NCBI GenBank assembly: GCA_037176725.1
Contig: JAZBRS010000035.1
Span: 42,542,001 to 42,606,000, forward strand
DNA: 64,000 nucleotides
Direction: 5' to 3'
From: Posidonia oceanica
Taxonomy: Eukaryota > Streptophyta > Magnoliopsida > Alismatales > Posidoniaceae
Within the stretch, counting starts at the first letter, position 1, and each line of letters begins with the position of its first letter. Positions 54,460-64,000 of the stretch are shown one piece after another. The notes under the pieces were generated by a model that was not told the DNA's origin, did no database searches, and saw only the letters and a program-made list of their open reading frames with translations. Both the position numbers and the translations under genes were made by a program.

Positions 54460-54600
54460 CCAAAGTGGGCACGGGAAACGGTGCGAAAGCGTGGAAAATG
54501 AGGCGAAAGCGCGGAAAACGATGCAGGGGTGCGGAAAACGATGCAAGGGCGTGGAAAGTAATGCAAAGGCACAGAAAACGGTGCAAAAGCGGGGTGCAAA
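54460..54600. repeat. Degenerate relative of the LTR array in E3
   Basis: GGAAAACGATGCAAGGGCGT-type units of about 20-30 bp repeat irregularly. They resemble the GCAAAACGGTGC core of the E1 and E2 arrays. Confidence 0.55.
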
Positions 54601-54717
54601 ACCAAAACAGGGGTTAGGCAGCATGCATGGGGGTTGCAGTACGCATAAAAACCCATAAAACACGGAAAACGATGAACGAAATCAAGTCAGCGTTTTAAAA
54701 ATCAAATCTATCCAACT

Positions 54718-57052
54718 GCAAGCGTTGGATGCTGGCAACTGCGGCGTCCAACGTTGGACGCTGCCATTGCTGGCGTCCAACACCTGCTGGAAGCAGACAG
54801 CATGCAGCTTTTGGAAAAGGATGCATTCTAGCTATATGGATGCAATGCAGATGCAGAAATACAACTAAATGGGTGCATGACATACAGGGCTAACAGGACA
54901 GAAGAACAGAAGCAGATTCAGAGCAAGGGGCAAGCTAAGATCAAGAATCAAAGCAAGCAAGGTGTTGGACGCCCATGGGCATGGCGTCTAGCGTTAAACG
55001 CCAAAGAGACAGGCGTCCAACATAGGCTAGAGGAAAGCAAGACAAATAAGCATACAGATGATAACTAAAGATTAGGAACATGCATTAGGGCTGCTGGAGA
55101 CAAGCACAGACTAAGCAAGCAAGCATAGGATCACACAAAAAATCAAAAACTCACCATCTACAGCATGTGCTAGGCATGAAGCACAACCAGAACGTTGGAC
55201 GCGAGCTGAACCAGTGTCCAATGTTGGACGCCTGGAACAGCAGCGTACAACGCCTTGGGAGGCACAAACACACAAGAACTTGCATAAAAAAGCATATGAT
55301 CTATAGAAACTAAGGAGCAATTGCGAAGGAAGCTAAGCAAGCATATAAACGCAGGAATCATGTAAACAAGAAAGATCAGAGCATCATGCAAGCTAAAAAA
55401 GCAAGACAGAGGAGCAGGGCCGTTAGACGCTGGAGACAGCAGCGTCCAACGTTGGACGCTGAAGTTCCTGGCGTCTAACGACTACAGCATGCAAACTCAC
55501 CTGCACTAAGGGGGAGCTCAGCTCTAAACCCCACTAATATGCATGCAAACTACTAAAGACATGCCAGAGCAAAAAGAAACATTCATAGCAAGCATATAAT
55601 CCATGATAAGCAAAAAGGCAAGAGCTTGCATAGGAATAAAAGATAAAAACCCAAGAAAAGGAAAGCATGCAACTTAAGAGGGCATTAGTAAGCCTAAGCA
55701 TGGTTGCCATAGGGGCCAGGCATCTCTAAGCATACAAAGATCATGCATGGACATCAAAAAGAGACAAGGTGCAAGCATGGCAGCAAGTTACAGCTAACAG
55801 ACATGTTGGACACTGGATGAACTAGCATCCAACGTTGGACGCGGCTCACCCAGGCGTCCAATGCAGGCAAATAGCAAATAGACTTAAAGCATGCAAAAAG
55901 GATTTAGGCATGGATCCAAACAAAGAAGTAGGCATGGCATAGCATCTGAAAACACACAAAGAAGGTATGCAGCATGAATTCGCAAAGAAAAACAAGCAAT
56001 AGCAAAGCATGGCAAAGCAAGGGCAAAGGTAGACAAAGCCGGGTGTTGGACGTTGGCTACTGCCGCGTCCAACGTTGGACGCACCAGACTGGGCGTCCAA
56101 CACACTGAACATCCTTCTAGCCACGAATCACGGCCAAATGGATTCAAAGCTTCAAGAAAGCTTGCTAATAAGCAAGAGTGGTTGACAACATGCATGGTGG
56201 TATGCTTGGTGCCAAGAATAGGCAAGTGGATTGCTCCACCCACCTCCTCCTCCTCATCGCTGGAAAACCAAGCAATGGAGGGGTGTGTGCAGTGCAAAGA
56301 TGCATGGGAAGCACATAGAAACATTCAACCTATCATGCATGAGCTACGGGGATAGAAAACTAACCTGTGCGTGGCCTGGAGCGGCGTGTCGACCTCCTTC
56401 ACTGGCGCTATGGAAGTGGTGGTAGAGATGACTCCGGCGAGGTCTTGCCACCAGCTGGGGGCACAGAGGAGGGCGGCGAAAGGTCTGGAGTGAAGGTGGA
56501 TCTTTGGTTTGTGCTCTAGAGGTGGTGAATTGGCAAGGGAGTGGCTGTGCTGGTCTGTGTGTTCTGCCAAAAGAGGGTGTTTGGTGCTAGTTTTGCTAAA
56601 TGAGTTCATGGTTTTTGCTACAAATGGCAGCGGCTTGGGCAGGAATTGGCAAGCTTTGGCAGAGCTTCTGGGAGAGGGGAAGCCACGAGGATGGCAGGAG
56701 GAGGTGTGGGCAGGTCAGAGGGCAGCGCTGGAGACACGGGTGGCAAGGGAATCAACGGTGGATGGTAGTGAGGACGGAGTGAGCAGGAAATCGACTGAGG
56801 TGGAAAGGATTGCTAGTAAATGGAGTTACTCAGCCTTGGAAGGTAGTGGATGGCATGGAGTGCAAGAGGGGACAGGTAGTAAGTGCGGGGAGGCGGTGGA
56901 GTGGACGGGAGGTGAGCCAAAGGAGGCGGAGCAGCCGCTGCTGCAACCGAGTCGTTAGTCGCTAGAGCAGAAGGCGTCCAACGTTGGACACTAGCACAGG
57001 GCGCGTCCAACATTGGACGCTGCCTATTCCAGCGTACAACACACTCAGTTGG
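54718..57052. repeat. Clusters of the palindrome GCGTCCAACGTTGGACGC in the E3 LTR
   Basis: The 18-base palindrome is perfect at 54744-54761, 55442-55459 and 56065-56082 and has one or two changes at 55825, 56974 and 57003. Each copy sits in a 60-bp cluster flanked by further GTTGGACGC and GCGTCCAAC arms. Clusters start at about 54720, 54960, 55190, 55425, 55800, 56040 and 56970, so several are about 235 bp apart. Confidence 0.85.
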
Positions 57053-57248
57053 CAAAAGGCTGCAAACGGGCTTGGGCTTGGGCTTAAAAGGTTTAAAAGT
57101 AGGTAAAAAGGCTTGGGTTAAGGCTTAGGGTTTTAGGTTGGTTTTGGAGTAGAAAAGGGTTGATCAAAAGGAGAGTGCCATTCCAGAGTCCAAACAAGCC
57201 TGCAAGAGAAATTGCCAACTTCCGGGCTGTCAGAATGGGGTGTCTACA

Positions 57249-57730
57249 GCATGCGATATGATGCAAAATGTATGACTCATGCCAATGAATGCATACACGA
57301 TGGTCATTGCGGGCCAAGAGAAAGGGTAAGGACTCCTGTTACGCATGGGGAAGGTGTTAGGCACCCCCATACCCCTGAGAAACGGTCTTTCTAGGCTAAT
57401 CTCGCTCGCATGTATAGAATGTAGGCAAGGGTTGCCAATGACTGTATGCCCGTAGGTGAGGAATGCTATGCCATGCTATGAATGCTTTAATGTGCCTTCG
57501 AAAATATGCTAGAAATGGATGTAAATGCCATGAAAAATATGCATGATGGATGATAAGTTGCCATGATGCTGCTGTAAATGTTCAAAGCAGGATAGGCAAT
57601 CTAAACAACAGCAAACATGTTCAGAATCGAGGTGCAAGCTTCAAATCAGGATGCAGCTAACTTGAAGTGTTAGACGCGTAAATCTCTGTGTCTTACATAA
57701 GACGCAGGAAACAGTAGCATCCAACAAAAT
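57249..57730 (-). repeat. E4 3' LTR remnant
   Basis: Contains the conserved LTR block at 57280-57405 (GGTCATTGCGGGCCAAGAG, GAAGGTGTTAGGCACCCCC) and ends near a GTTAGACGC...GCATCCAAC inverted arm like those of E3. No GTCTACA end or polypurine tract follows, so most of this LTR is deleted. Confidence 0.65.
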
Positions 57731-58060
57731 GAGATGCTGTGATATGCAATAGAATGCTATGCGATGATGAGGGGCTTGATAAGTTGACAAACTCATCGTC
57801 GAATAGTTAGGGCTATCAGCCCAAGGAGTTAACGGACTCTTCACCGGATAGTTAGGGCTATCAGCCCGATGAGGGTGGAAAGAGACCAGAATACTTAACC
57901 CGAAGGTGTGGCAGAGGTCCATAGACGATGCCGTGACAATTAGGGGTGTCAGCTCAATGAGGGTGGGACGATTCTAAAGGGCAGCAAAGATGCCCTTGGT
58001 ATCAAAGGTGATGACAAGCCAGCAAGTCTGTCGGTCAAGAGAAGTGGTGACAAGTCGGAT
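57731..58060 (-). repeat. E4 3' hairpin repeats
   Basis: Short block with GATAG-TTAGGG-CTATC at 57847-57862 and related units. It is much shorter than in E1-E3. A decayed CCCTTGGTATC at about 57988 marks the conserved hairpin. Confidence 0.75.
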
Positions 58061-59509
58061 GAGCAATGGTCTCAAAGTGGGCATGCGATGTAGCACCATA
58101 GAGTGTCAAATGATGAAGATGCCGGTCATCACAGACCACCTAGCGTGATGGGTAGCTAAAACTGGGAAGCGCGGAGCCTCTGAGCGAGGGCTTTGAAGGA
58201 GTGCTTGTCCTTGACTTCGGTTTTTGAAAACAGGGAGAAAGGGATGGATAGATTATTATGTTTATTGTATTTTTGTGGCTTGGGATTCAAAGCACCTGTT
58301 TGGCTAGAGGATGTGTTTGCATGTCCTGTTTTAGGAGACTCGATCCTCGAGCAATGCCATGTCAAATTGTGGGTGATGGCTCTCATTCTCACTCTTGGTT
58401 TGGGATGAGGTCTCAGCTTTGCAGGATATAGCCTTTGGCTGCATGTGGATAGCAGAAACGTCGGGTGTAGCCTCCGTCTTAATTCCTCAGTGACTGACTA
58501 TCGCTTTTGATGCTCTCGGCTTGATTCTTCTTTTCCCTTCATGAGTGACTGGATTTACATCTGACCTACCTGGGAGGTAGAGTAGTTTCTTGCATGAGGG
58601 ATCTGAGCATGCTGCTTCGCTCGGAGAATTGGGCTAGGTCCTCCTGATGGTGCCCGTGCGGTTGGCAATGTGGTGCTTGGAGTTGGAGGTTGAGGCGGCT
58701 TCGATGCTTGTCTGAGTCACTCCTCTCATGGGCACCTTCTTTCTTCAGCTTCTTTCTTCATTTTTCTTTTATGCCTAGATGCATATCATGCCATTTCTTC
58801 TTTTTGTTCGCATGATCTCAATTCTTTTGGATATGCATGTCTTTGCCCTCTTGGGGTAGCGGTCCCTGATGAGGTGTTAAGAGTTCGGCTATTTGGCATA
58901 CACCTTCGGCCTCTACTGTGTGTATAGGCAGCCTCTGGCTATGCTCTACTCGGCTTTGGTCCTCCCTATGTCTGGTGGACTCTCTGGATTGAATTGATCT
59001 CGCTCTTCGAGTTTCACGCTCAGCAAGGTTCTCTGATCTGCTCTGGGTCTCACACTGTGGCCACATGCAATGAGATGGCACCACTTGGGTGAGTACTGCC
59101 TGGGACAGTTGATGTTTGACATCCTCTCGATGCTGCTTGTTTGTCCAAAGCTGGGTTTGGGATTATGCAAATTTTTATGTGTTTTTTGGATTTTACACAT
59201 GTTTTTTGGATTTTCGTGGTTTTGTATTTTTTATGATTTTGCTTTAGGAAAACATAAAAATCGAAAACCAGCGGAAACGGAAAAGCATGTTTTTGGTTGT
59301 TTTTGCATATTAGAATTTTTTTTTGTGCTTTTGTGTGTTCTCCAGGATGTAGGAAGTAAAATGCGCATGCAGGAAATGAAAATGCATGTTCTTGTGTTTT
59401 CGATGGATTTTATATTTTTTATGGTTTTTTGACAATGCAAGAAAATGTGAAAACAAAAATCGAAGAAACGAAAAGACAATGTAGGAAAGAAAAGGAGAAG
59501 GTAAGGGGG
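58061..59509 (-). other. E4 non-coding spacer shared with E3
   Basis: Aligns with 48531-49944 and 50111-50248. No gene is visible. Confidence 0.6.
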
Positions 59510-59517
59510 CTTACCTG
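59509..59517 (-). promoter_or_regulatory. Splice-donor-like site after E4 gag
   Basis: The minus strand reads CAG|GTAAGC with exon end at 59515; E3 has CAG|GTAAGT at 50250. Confidence 0.5.
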
Positions 59518-61317
59518 TCAGCGACCTCAGGATGGAGGTGCTAGATCCGGTCCCACGCCGCCAGCGCTACCTTGGCATCTCTAGTCACATGCTCTCTAGT
59601 CCTTGCATAGCCGTTTTGACCAAACCAAGGAGATGGGAAGCTCAAGATATGGGACGGCAAAGAGGGCTGGAATGAGTCTGATAAGGCCAGAAGGATCCAT
59701 CAGGGGAGTGATGAGACTGACTCCTGAGGCCCCAGCATCCTTGGAGCTTGTAAAAGCAGGCAAGGGAAGGCCAGGAGGACCAGGGTGCACTAGTGCGGCT
59801 GCCAGTGCAAGTGTAGGTGCCCTCCTGCGTAACAACACTGATGACCCTTTGGTCGATCAGACGCTGAACGACGTCCTGTAAGGTGATGCAGTTGTCCGTC
59901 GAGTGCCCCGTGGCTTGATGGAAACTGCAAAACTGATTCGTGTCGTGCCACTATGGAGGTGGATTCGATGATGAATGAACAGCCGGGAGCTTCAGGAATG
60001 ACTCAACCAAGGGGAAGATGACACTCAATGGCTCGGCAAGAGGAGTGTAATCGCAAAAGGCACGATGAGGTCACCTTTGCCTCAGTTGGAGTCCTTACCG
60101 AGCTGGTGCGACGTGATGCACTAGCTCGATGGGGGAAGTGTCAATAGAGGGCACGAGGGGTGTGACAGAATGTGCGAGAAAGGGAGATTGTGGGGCAAAA
60201 GGGATTCCAATTGCTCTAGCCTCAATGAGATTATGGACTGCATTCTACAAAGTGAAACACGCAACGGTCGAATGCTCGGTGTTCCAGTGGAACTTGCAGA
60301 ATAGGTTCGGCCTAAACCACCCTGGAAGGAGGTCTGGTGGCGGGCGACCCTCAGGCAGCATCAAGAGATGTGCAACCTTGGGGAAAAAGGAACTGAGTGA
60401 CTCACCCAAGGGAGTGAAGTTGGAAAGTCGACGTTAGGTGTGCTTCCTCTCTGGTTGCGACTCCTAAGGAGTAGGGAGTGCAGGTGGCGCAGGATGGCTA
60501 GGCCGCACAACCAGAATAGGTATCGAAGGTGCAAGGGCAAGAGGTGCAGGCAAAGGGGTTGCAAGAGCAGATAGCTGGTTCCACATGGCTTGAGCTAGGG
60601 CCTGCATTTCTTGAGCCAGCCGAGAGAAGGATTGGAACTACTAGGTTAGGGTGGTTAAGACAGTGGAGTCAAGGGTCGTAGGGAACACAAAAGACTCTAA
60701 GGCAGGGAAAGACAGGCCAGGTTGGGCTACCAAAGGTGGGAAGATAGGAGAACCTGAGGGGGTAAAGGTAAATGCCTCAGCAAGAGGACCAGGGCTAGAC
60801 ACAAAGGGGATGAAGACACAGTCGACAGTGCACGCGATGTCGGAATGAGTAGGGGTGGTGATATCCTAGCATGAGATATCACGGACGATCCCCGAGGTAG
60901 GGGAGTAGACTGGCCAGACAGAGGGATAACAACTGTTGTTGCAAAAGACAAGGTTGAAGGACAAGGAGGCTAACCTACAGATAGGGGAGACACCTGATAG
61001 ATCGGTCCACTAGTCTCGAGTGAAAGTAAGGACGGACACTATGCCTCGGCATGAGGTGCCACATGTAGAGAAGAGCTGAAGGCCACTGGGCTAGGGAGCG
61101 ATCCAGGAGGAGGTGCCTGGAGGAAGGGGTGGATGACAGGCAGAAGAGAAAGGGGAGACTGACTGACAACCCCGGAATCCACAACAAGCAGCAGGTCAAA
61201 AGATGGATCCCCCATAGTAATGGAGAGAATCTGGATAGGCAAACATTGAAAAGGACAGTCAGAAACTGTATGCAAAGATAAGGAACAAATGCGACCCAAA
61301 GATGCACAATCGGGCAT
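59516..61317 (-). pseudogene. Gag-like region of E4 with duplicated knuckle module
   Basis: An ATG at 61317-61315 lies 11 bases after the splice-like AG and opens MPDCASLGRICSL, unlike the MAQ start of the others. No Gag capsid-type domain (FKIPDFEKY) is seen. Two copies of the module that in E1 precedes and includes the CHHC knuckle occur: the first near 60440-60190 (CKFHWNTEHSTVAC, where the Gly-His is Glu-His), the second near 60100-59850 (CSFHQATGHSTDNC). The part at 59596-59838 resembles the E1 stretch after the knuckle (GASG, MDPSGLI). Many stops break it. Confidence 0.65.
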
Positions 61318-62046
61318 GACTCGATACCTATTAAAAAAACAAGCAAAGTGGTTAGATGGTTGCAAAGACATTAGTTGTGGTCAGAATGGCACACATGCAA
61401 ATGAATGTCCCATTATGCTCTCTCTCACCATGCATATCCTGAGTAGTCTGGCTACTCGGACTCGCTCAGGGGTATAGGTTTATTGATTCAAGTCAGAAAA
61501 AGTAGGTCCCCGTCTAAATCCTGGCCAAAGCTCAGGTAGTGAGCGGGTGGTGCATTAGGAGCCTTGACCCTGCCAAAGCATGGGTTGTACCCTCTACTAA
61601 CACCGACATGACCCTAGATAAGGGGGTAGACCAACCAACTTGCCCTACGCCAAAGCAATGGAATAAGAGACTGGGAATGTCCTTCTCAAACTAAGTGGGT
61701 GGACTCAGGGATGAGAAGATGCATGCTCTCAAAGATGCTCAATCATGCAGATATGCTTTAATGTATTTTACTTGCATTTTGTTTAGCCAAAGGGGGAAGA
61801 TTGCAAGTTCGGCTCTAGTTGTGCTTAAATGTTATTGTTTGGCTTTTATTGTGGCTTTTAAATTAATCCAAGGGGGAAGCAAGTATGTCTGTAATATCCT
61901 AGGCATGGCATATGCAATAGGGGAAAGAGACATGGAATCATGGCATGCAAGCAATCATACATCAAGGCATAAAGCATGTGCATGGCATGTGCAAGTGTGT
62001 TGTATGCATGATGGTGAAAGAAAGCATTCATCACATCAAAAGGCAT
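61318..62046 (-). other. E4 leader
   Basis: Contains the conserved leader block at 61395-61720 and the splice-like TTGTTTTTTTAATAG|GTAT ending at 61328. The match to the E3 leader ends at AAAGGCATG near 62047. Confidence 0.7.
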
Positions 62047-62132
62047 GTAAATGTAACACCCGGGAATTCATTTTCCTCGTAATTATACTTTTATAATGAA
62101 TTCCTTGGCTATAGAAGGGTGTTACTGGCCTT

Positions 62133-62256
62133 GTGGGCCCCACTTGTGATTGATGTGGTCCCCACCTGTGGTTTGTGTGGGTCCCGCCTGTGTTATGTTG
62201 CCGGACCCACTTGTGGTTGTTTGTGGGTCCCACCTTTGGTTTGCTGTGGGCCCCAC
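62133..62256. promoter_or_regulatory. Six TCP-type sites at 22-23 bp spacing
   Basis: GTGGGCCCCAC at 62133 and 62246 and GTGGGTCCCAC at 62223 fit the class I TCP consensus GTGGGNCCCAC exactly. GTGGTCCCCAC (62155), GTGGGTCCCGC (62177) and GGACCCAC (62203) are near matches. Starts are 22-23 bases apart. Confidence 0.65.
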
Positions 62257-62632
62257 TTGTGGTGGTTGGTGGGAAAGATTGTAGTCTGGTCCCTGACTTT
62301 CTCTCTTATTGCTCATTGGTCCCTATCTTTCCCTTCCTGTAATTTCTTTGTTTCCCGGAGGGTCTCATGCATTTTACCTAGCATATTACTGTACTTGGGC
62401 CCGTATGGCACTGTACGTGAGTTCGGTGTGTTGCCGCCACTGGCTCGCATGGTTGTGCTGTTGGTGAGGGCGCGAGATCCATGCCTTGTGGGGGAAAGTG
62501 GGGTCTCATGATTCAGTAGTGTGGAGCCTCAGCGTATATCTGCATGGCTTGCGTCGTTCTCCTACAACGTGCACACATTCCATTCTTCCTCTACATCTTC
62601 TCCACCTCTCCCTCTACTCTCTCAACTCACTC

Positions 62633-62635
<3 letters not shown>

Positions 62636-62670
<35 letters not shown>
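62636..62670. repeat. (CT)n microsatellite
   Basis: An uninterrupted CT dinucleotide run of about 35 bases in a wider CT-rich region (62580-62890). Confidence 0.95.
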
Positions 62671-62676
<6 letters not shown>

Positions 62677-64000
62677 CACCCACTTGCCCTCTCTCTCCCA
62701 TACCCATCCTCTCTCCCTCACTCATGCCAACTCCCTCTCTCCCACTCACTCATCCCCTTCCTCCTCCCCTCCTGCATCTCCTCCTCCCGCATCCATGCCT
62801 TAGCCTCCCTGGGCCGGCGCAAGCCTCCTCCTCCCCCCTCTCCTCTCCACCTCCCCTCTCCTCCTTCCTTCCCATTCCTACTCTTCTTCTTCCTCCTCCC
62901 CTGTTGACGGTGGTGGGCGTGTGGTGGTGGTCGACGGTGGTGCGGCGAGCTCCAGTCTTCGTCTCGGTGGAGTGGCGAGCCCGAGTGCAGCGCGTGGAGC
63001 TCGATGCGGCGACGGATCGCCGGAGTCGCACATGGTTTGCTGGAGGACAATGGCCGTCCCTCTATCCCAAGGTACACGCCTTGCCTGTAGTTGCTCAAAT
63101 GCTTGAAAAATGATATGTATGTGTCCCTTGCCATGTTTTGAATGCTATGAAGGTGGTTTGGCAATTTTTGGGATTTTATGTGATTTTCGGCCGGATTTAT
63201 GGCCCGAGTAGTTAAAATGCCCAAATTGTAGTTTTCCGGTGATTTCTGGTGTTTTACGCCTTTGATTGAGGTGAATGTGGTGTGATTGTGTTGCTTGAAC
63301 AGATACACTCATTTTCATATATTGCATGCTCGGTTTGGTGTGGAATTGCAAGTGTTTGGGATTTTTTTGGGCATAAATGGTTTGAATGTGGGTTTTCCGG
63401 TGCTTTTGTGAATTGTATGCCTTGGAATGTCATAATGCGTGTATGGTTGCATTCCTTATTGAGTTCTGGTGATTTCGGTATATGGCATGCTAGATTTAGG
63501 GTTTTATGCAAGTGTTTTGGGATTTAAGTGGGTTTTAAGAGTTTTCAGCCATGCCCTGGTTCGGCACACCAAATTTAATCGGTATGCCGAACGTCCTTCC
63601 TTTCTGTGCTCCTGAACCTGAATTCAGTCAACTGATTGGATTTTTAGTCTACCGATTTTGGTCTGGGTTGTCTCCCGAGCCTATTTTCTTATGATGTTAA
63701 TAATGTTTGTTTTGGGGCATATTGTGCTTTAGCCCATGAATTTAATTAATGTTTTCAAAGAGATTTTCTAAGGAAAAATTTGAACTGTTTGCAAATGATT
63801 CTGCCAAGGTTTTTCCGTGGCCAAAACATGGGAGTTGTGTTGGCTGGACCTAGGGATGCAACAGCGTTCCCGGTGCATCGCACACTTCACCTGAGTTGAG
63901 GTCTTGGGGGTCGGGGTGTCGGTCGTACCTAGCGGTATCGTAGCAGCAAACTCGGGAGGTATGATACTCCTACGTAGCTAGGCGTGATACCCTAGTCACT
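62671..64000. other. CT-rich, then GC-rich, then ordinary sequence without a recognised gene
   Basis: CT-rich to 62890, GC-rich with GGCGACGGATCGCCGGAG to 63070, then moderate. CAAG|GTACAC at about 63069 looks like a weak splice donor. ORFs in the CT-rich part are low-complexity Ser/Leu/Pro frames. Confidence 0.4.

Larger units (their letters stand above)
47850..57248 (-). mobile_element. E3: pol-less Tat-related element, split by E2
   Basis: Right to left it has a 3447-bp LTR (53802-57248), a PBS, the conserved leader block, a gag-like region, a splice-donor-like site and 3' hairpin repeats. No protease, RT, integrase or extra ORF is found between gag and the repeats. The left part of E3, including its 3' LTR, must lie beyond E2, outside the window, because 47850 enters E3 in the middle of its 3' repeats (compare about 57885 in E4). 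Confidence 0.8.
53802..57248 (-). repeat. E3 5' LTR (3447 bp)
   Basis: The plus strand starts TATAGTAATC (one change from the TGTAGTAATC of E2, which alters the terminal CA of the sense strand) and ends GGGGTGTCTACA at 57248. It shares the conserved block at 54085-54215 but otherwise has its own sequence with palindrome clusters. Confidence 0.85.
57249..62046 (-). mobile_element. E4: fragment of a pol-less element related to E3
   Basis: Right to left: leader, gag-like region, donor-like site, spacer shared with E3, hairpin repeats and part of an LTR. It lacks pol and the extra ORF. Its LTR piece (57249-57730) begins abruptly at E3, so E3 probably inserted into the E4 3' LTR. The right end stops at about 62046 where the plus-strand LTR-like sequence begins. 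Confidence 0.7.
62052..64000 (+). mobile_element. E5: probable 5' LTR of another Ty3/gypsy element, open to the right
   Basis: Sequence unrelated to E1-E4 begins with TGTAACACCCGGGAATTC exactly where the E4 leader breaks off; TGTAACACCC is a common LTR start in plant Del/Tekay-type elements. GTAAA at 62047-62051 may be a target-site duplication but the other side is not in view. It holds a TCP-like site array, a (CT)n run and a GC-rich stretch (62890-63070), which together look like a promoter and leader. No coding domain is recognised, so a host promoter region is the alternative. Confidence 0.5.

Noticed and set aside
62486..63113. Protein-coding exon in the CT-rich part of E5
   Set aside because: Three overlapping frames are open because of the CT repeats; the residues are Ser/Leu/Pro runs without a domain.

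Overview
The window is plant nuclear DNA made almost wholly of nested LTR retrotransposons. No host gene, tRNA or rRNA was recognised. The elements are Ty3/gypsy of the Tat/Ogre type. This rests on LTRs of 3.4-5.8 kb, a primer-binding site of the form TGGCGACTCYGCTGGGGA directly after the LTR (I infer a tRNA-Arg primer, as reported for Ogre), a DNGS aspartic protease, a CHHC zinc knuckle, a second archaeal-type RNase H after the Ty3-type one, and tandem-repeat-rich 3' untranslated regions. The species cannot be named from the sequence; nested Ogre-size elements point to an angiosperm with a large genome.

Layout (E1-E4 all read right to left, minus strand). E1 (702-26747) is structurally complete: 26,046 bp, LTRs of 5362 and 5341 bp, target-site duplication AATGC on both sides, PBS, gag-protease, RT/RNase H, integrase, an extra sense ORF of PMD/DUF7745 type after integrase, 3' repeat arrays and a polypurine tract. 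E1 sits in the 3' untranslated region of E2, about 200 bp from the 3' LTR of E2. E2 is an older relative: its 3' LTR tail is at 1-486, its interior at 487-701 plus 26753-42009, and its 5' LTR at 42010-47849. E2 lies in the 3' region of E3 (47850-57248 in view), which keeps a gag-like region and a 3.4 kb LTR but no pol or extra ORF. E3 abuts E4 (57249-62046), a similar pol-less relative with an LTR remnant and a gag-like region. At 62052 a different sequence starts with TGTAACACCC on the plus strand and runs to the window end, probably the 5' LTR of an unrelated Ty3/gypsy element.

How the parts fit: E1 and E2 encode the replication machinery (Gag, protease, RT, two RNases H, integrase) in what was one long frame, plus a separate downstream protein. 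E1 has single-codon stops at the PR/RT spacer and at the RNase H/integrase junction, and a stop shortening the extra ORF; E2 has many. E3 and E4 share the LTR block, leader block and 3' hairpin repeats with E1/E2, so they look like non-autonomous relatives that could be mobilised in trans. By hand count the E1 LTRs differ by about 0.8% and the visible E2 LTR ends by about 3.5%, in line with the nesting order.

The most interesting signals are the conserved extra ORF placed after integrase, short hairpin repeats whose stems change in a compensatory way across elements, splice-site-like sequences at equivalent places in several elements, an LTR array of near-perfect palindromes, and six TCP-like sites at 22-23 bp spacing in the plus-strand LTR-like sequence. 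Coordinates of repeat blocks are hand-drawn and approximate; ends of LTRs, ORFs and PBS are exact.
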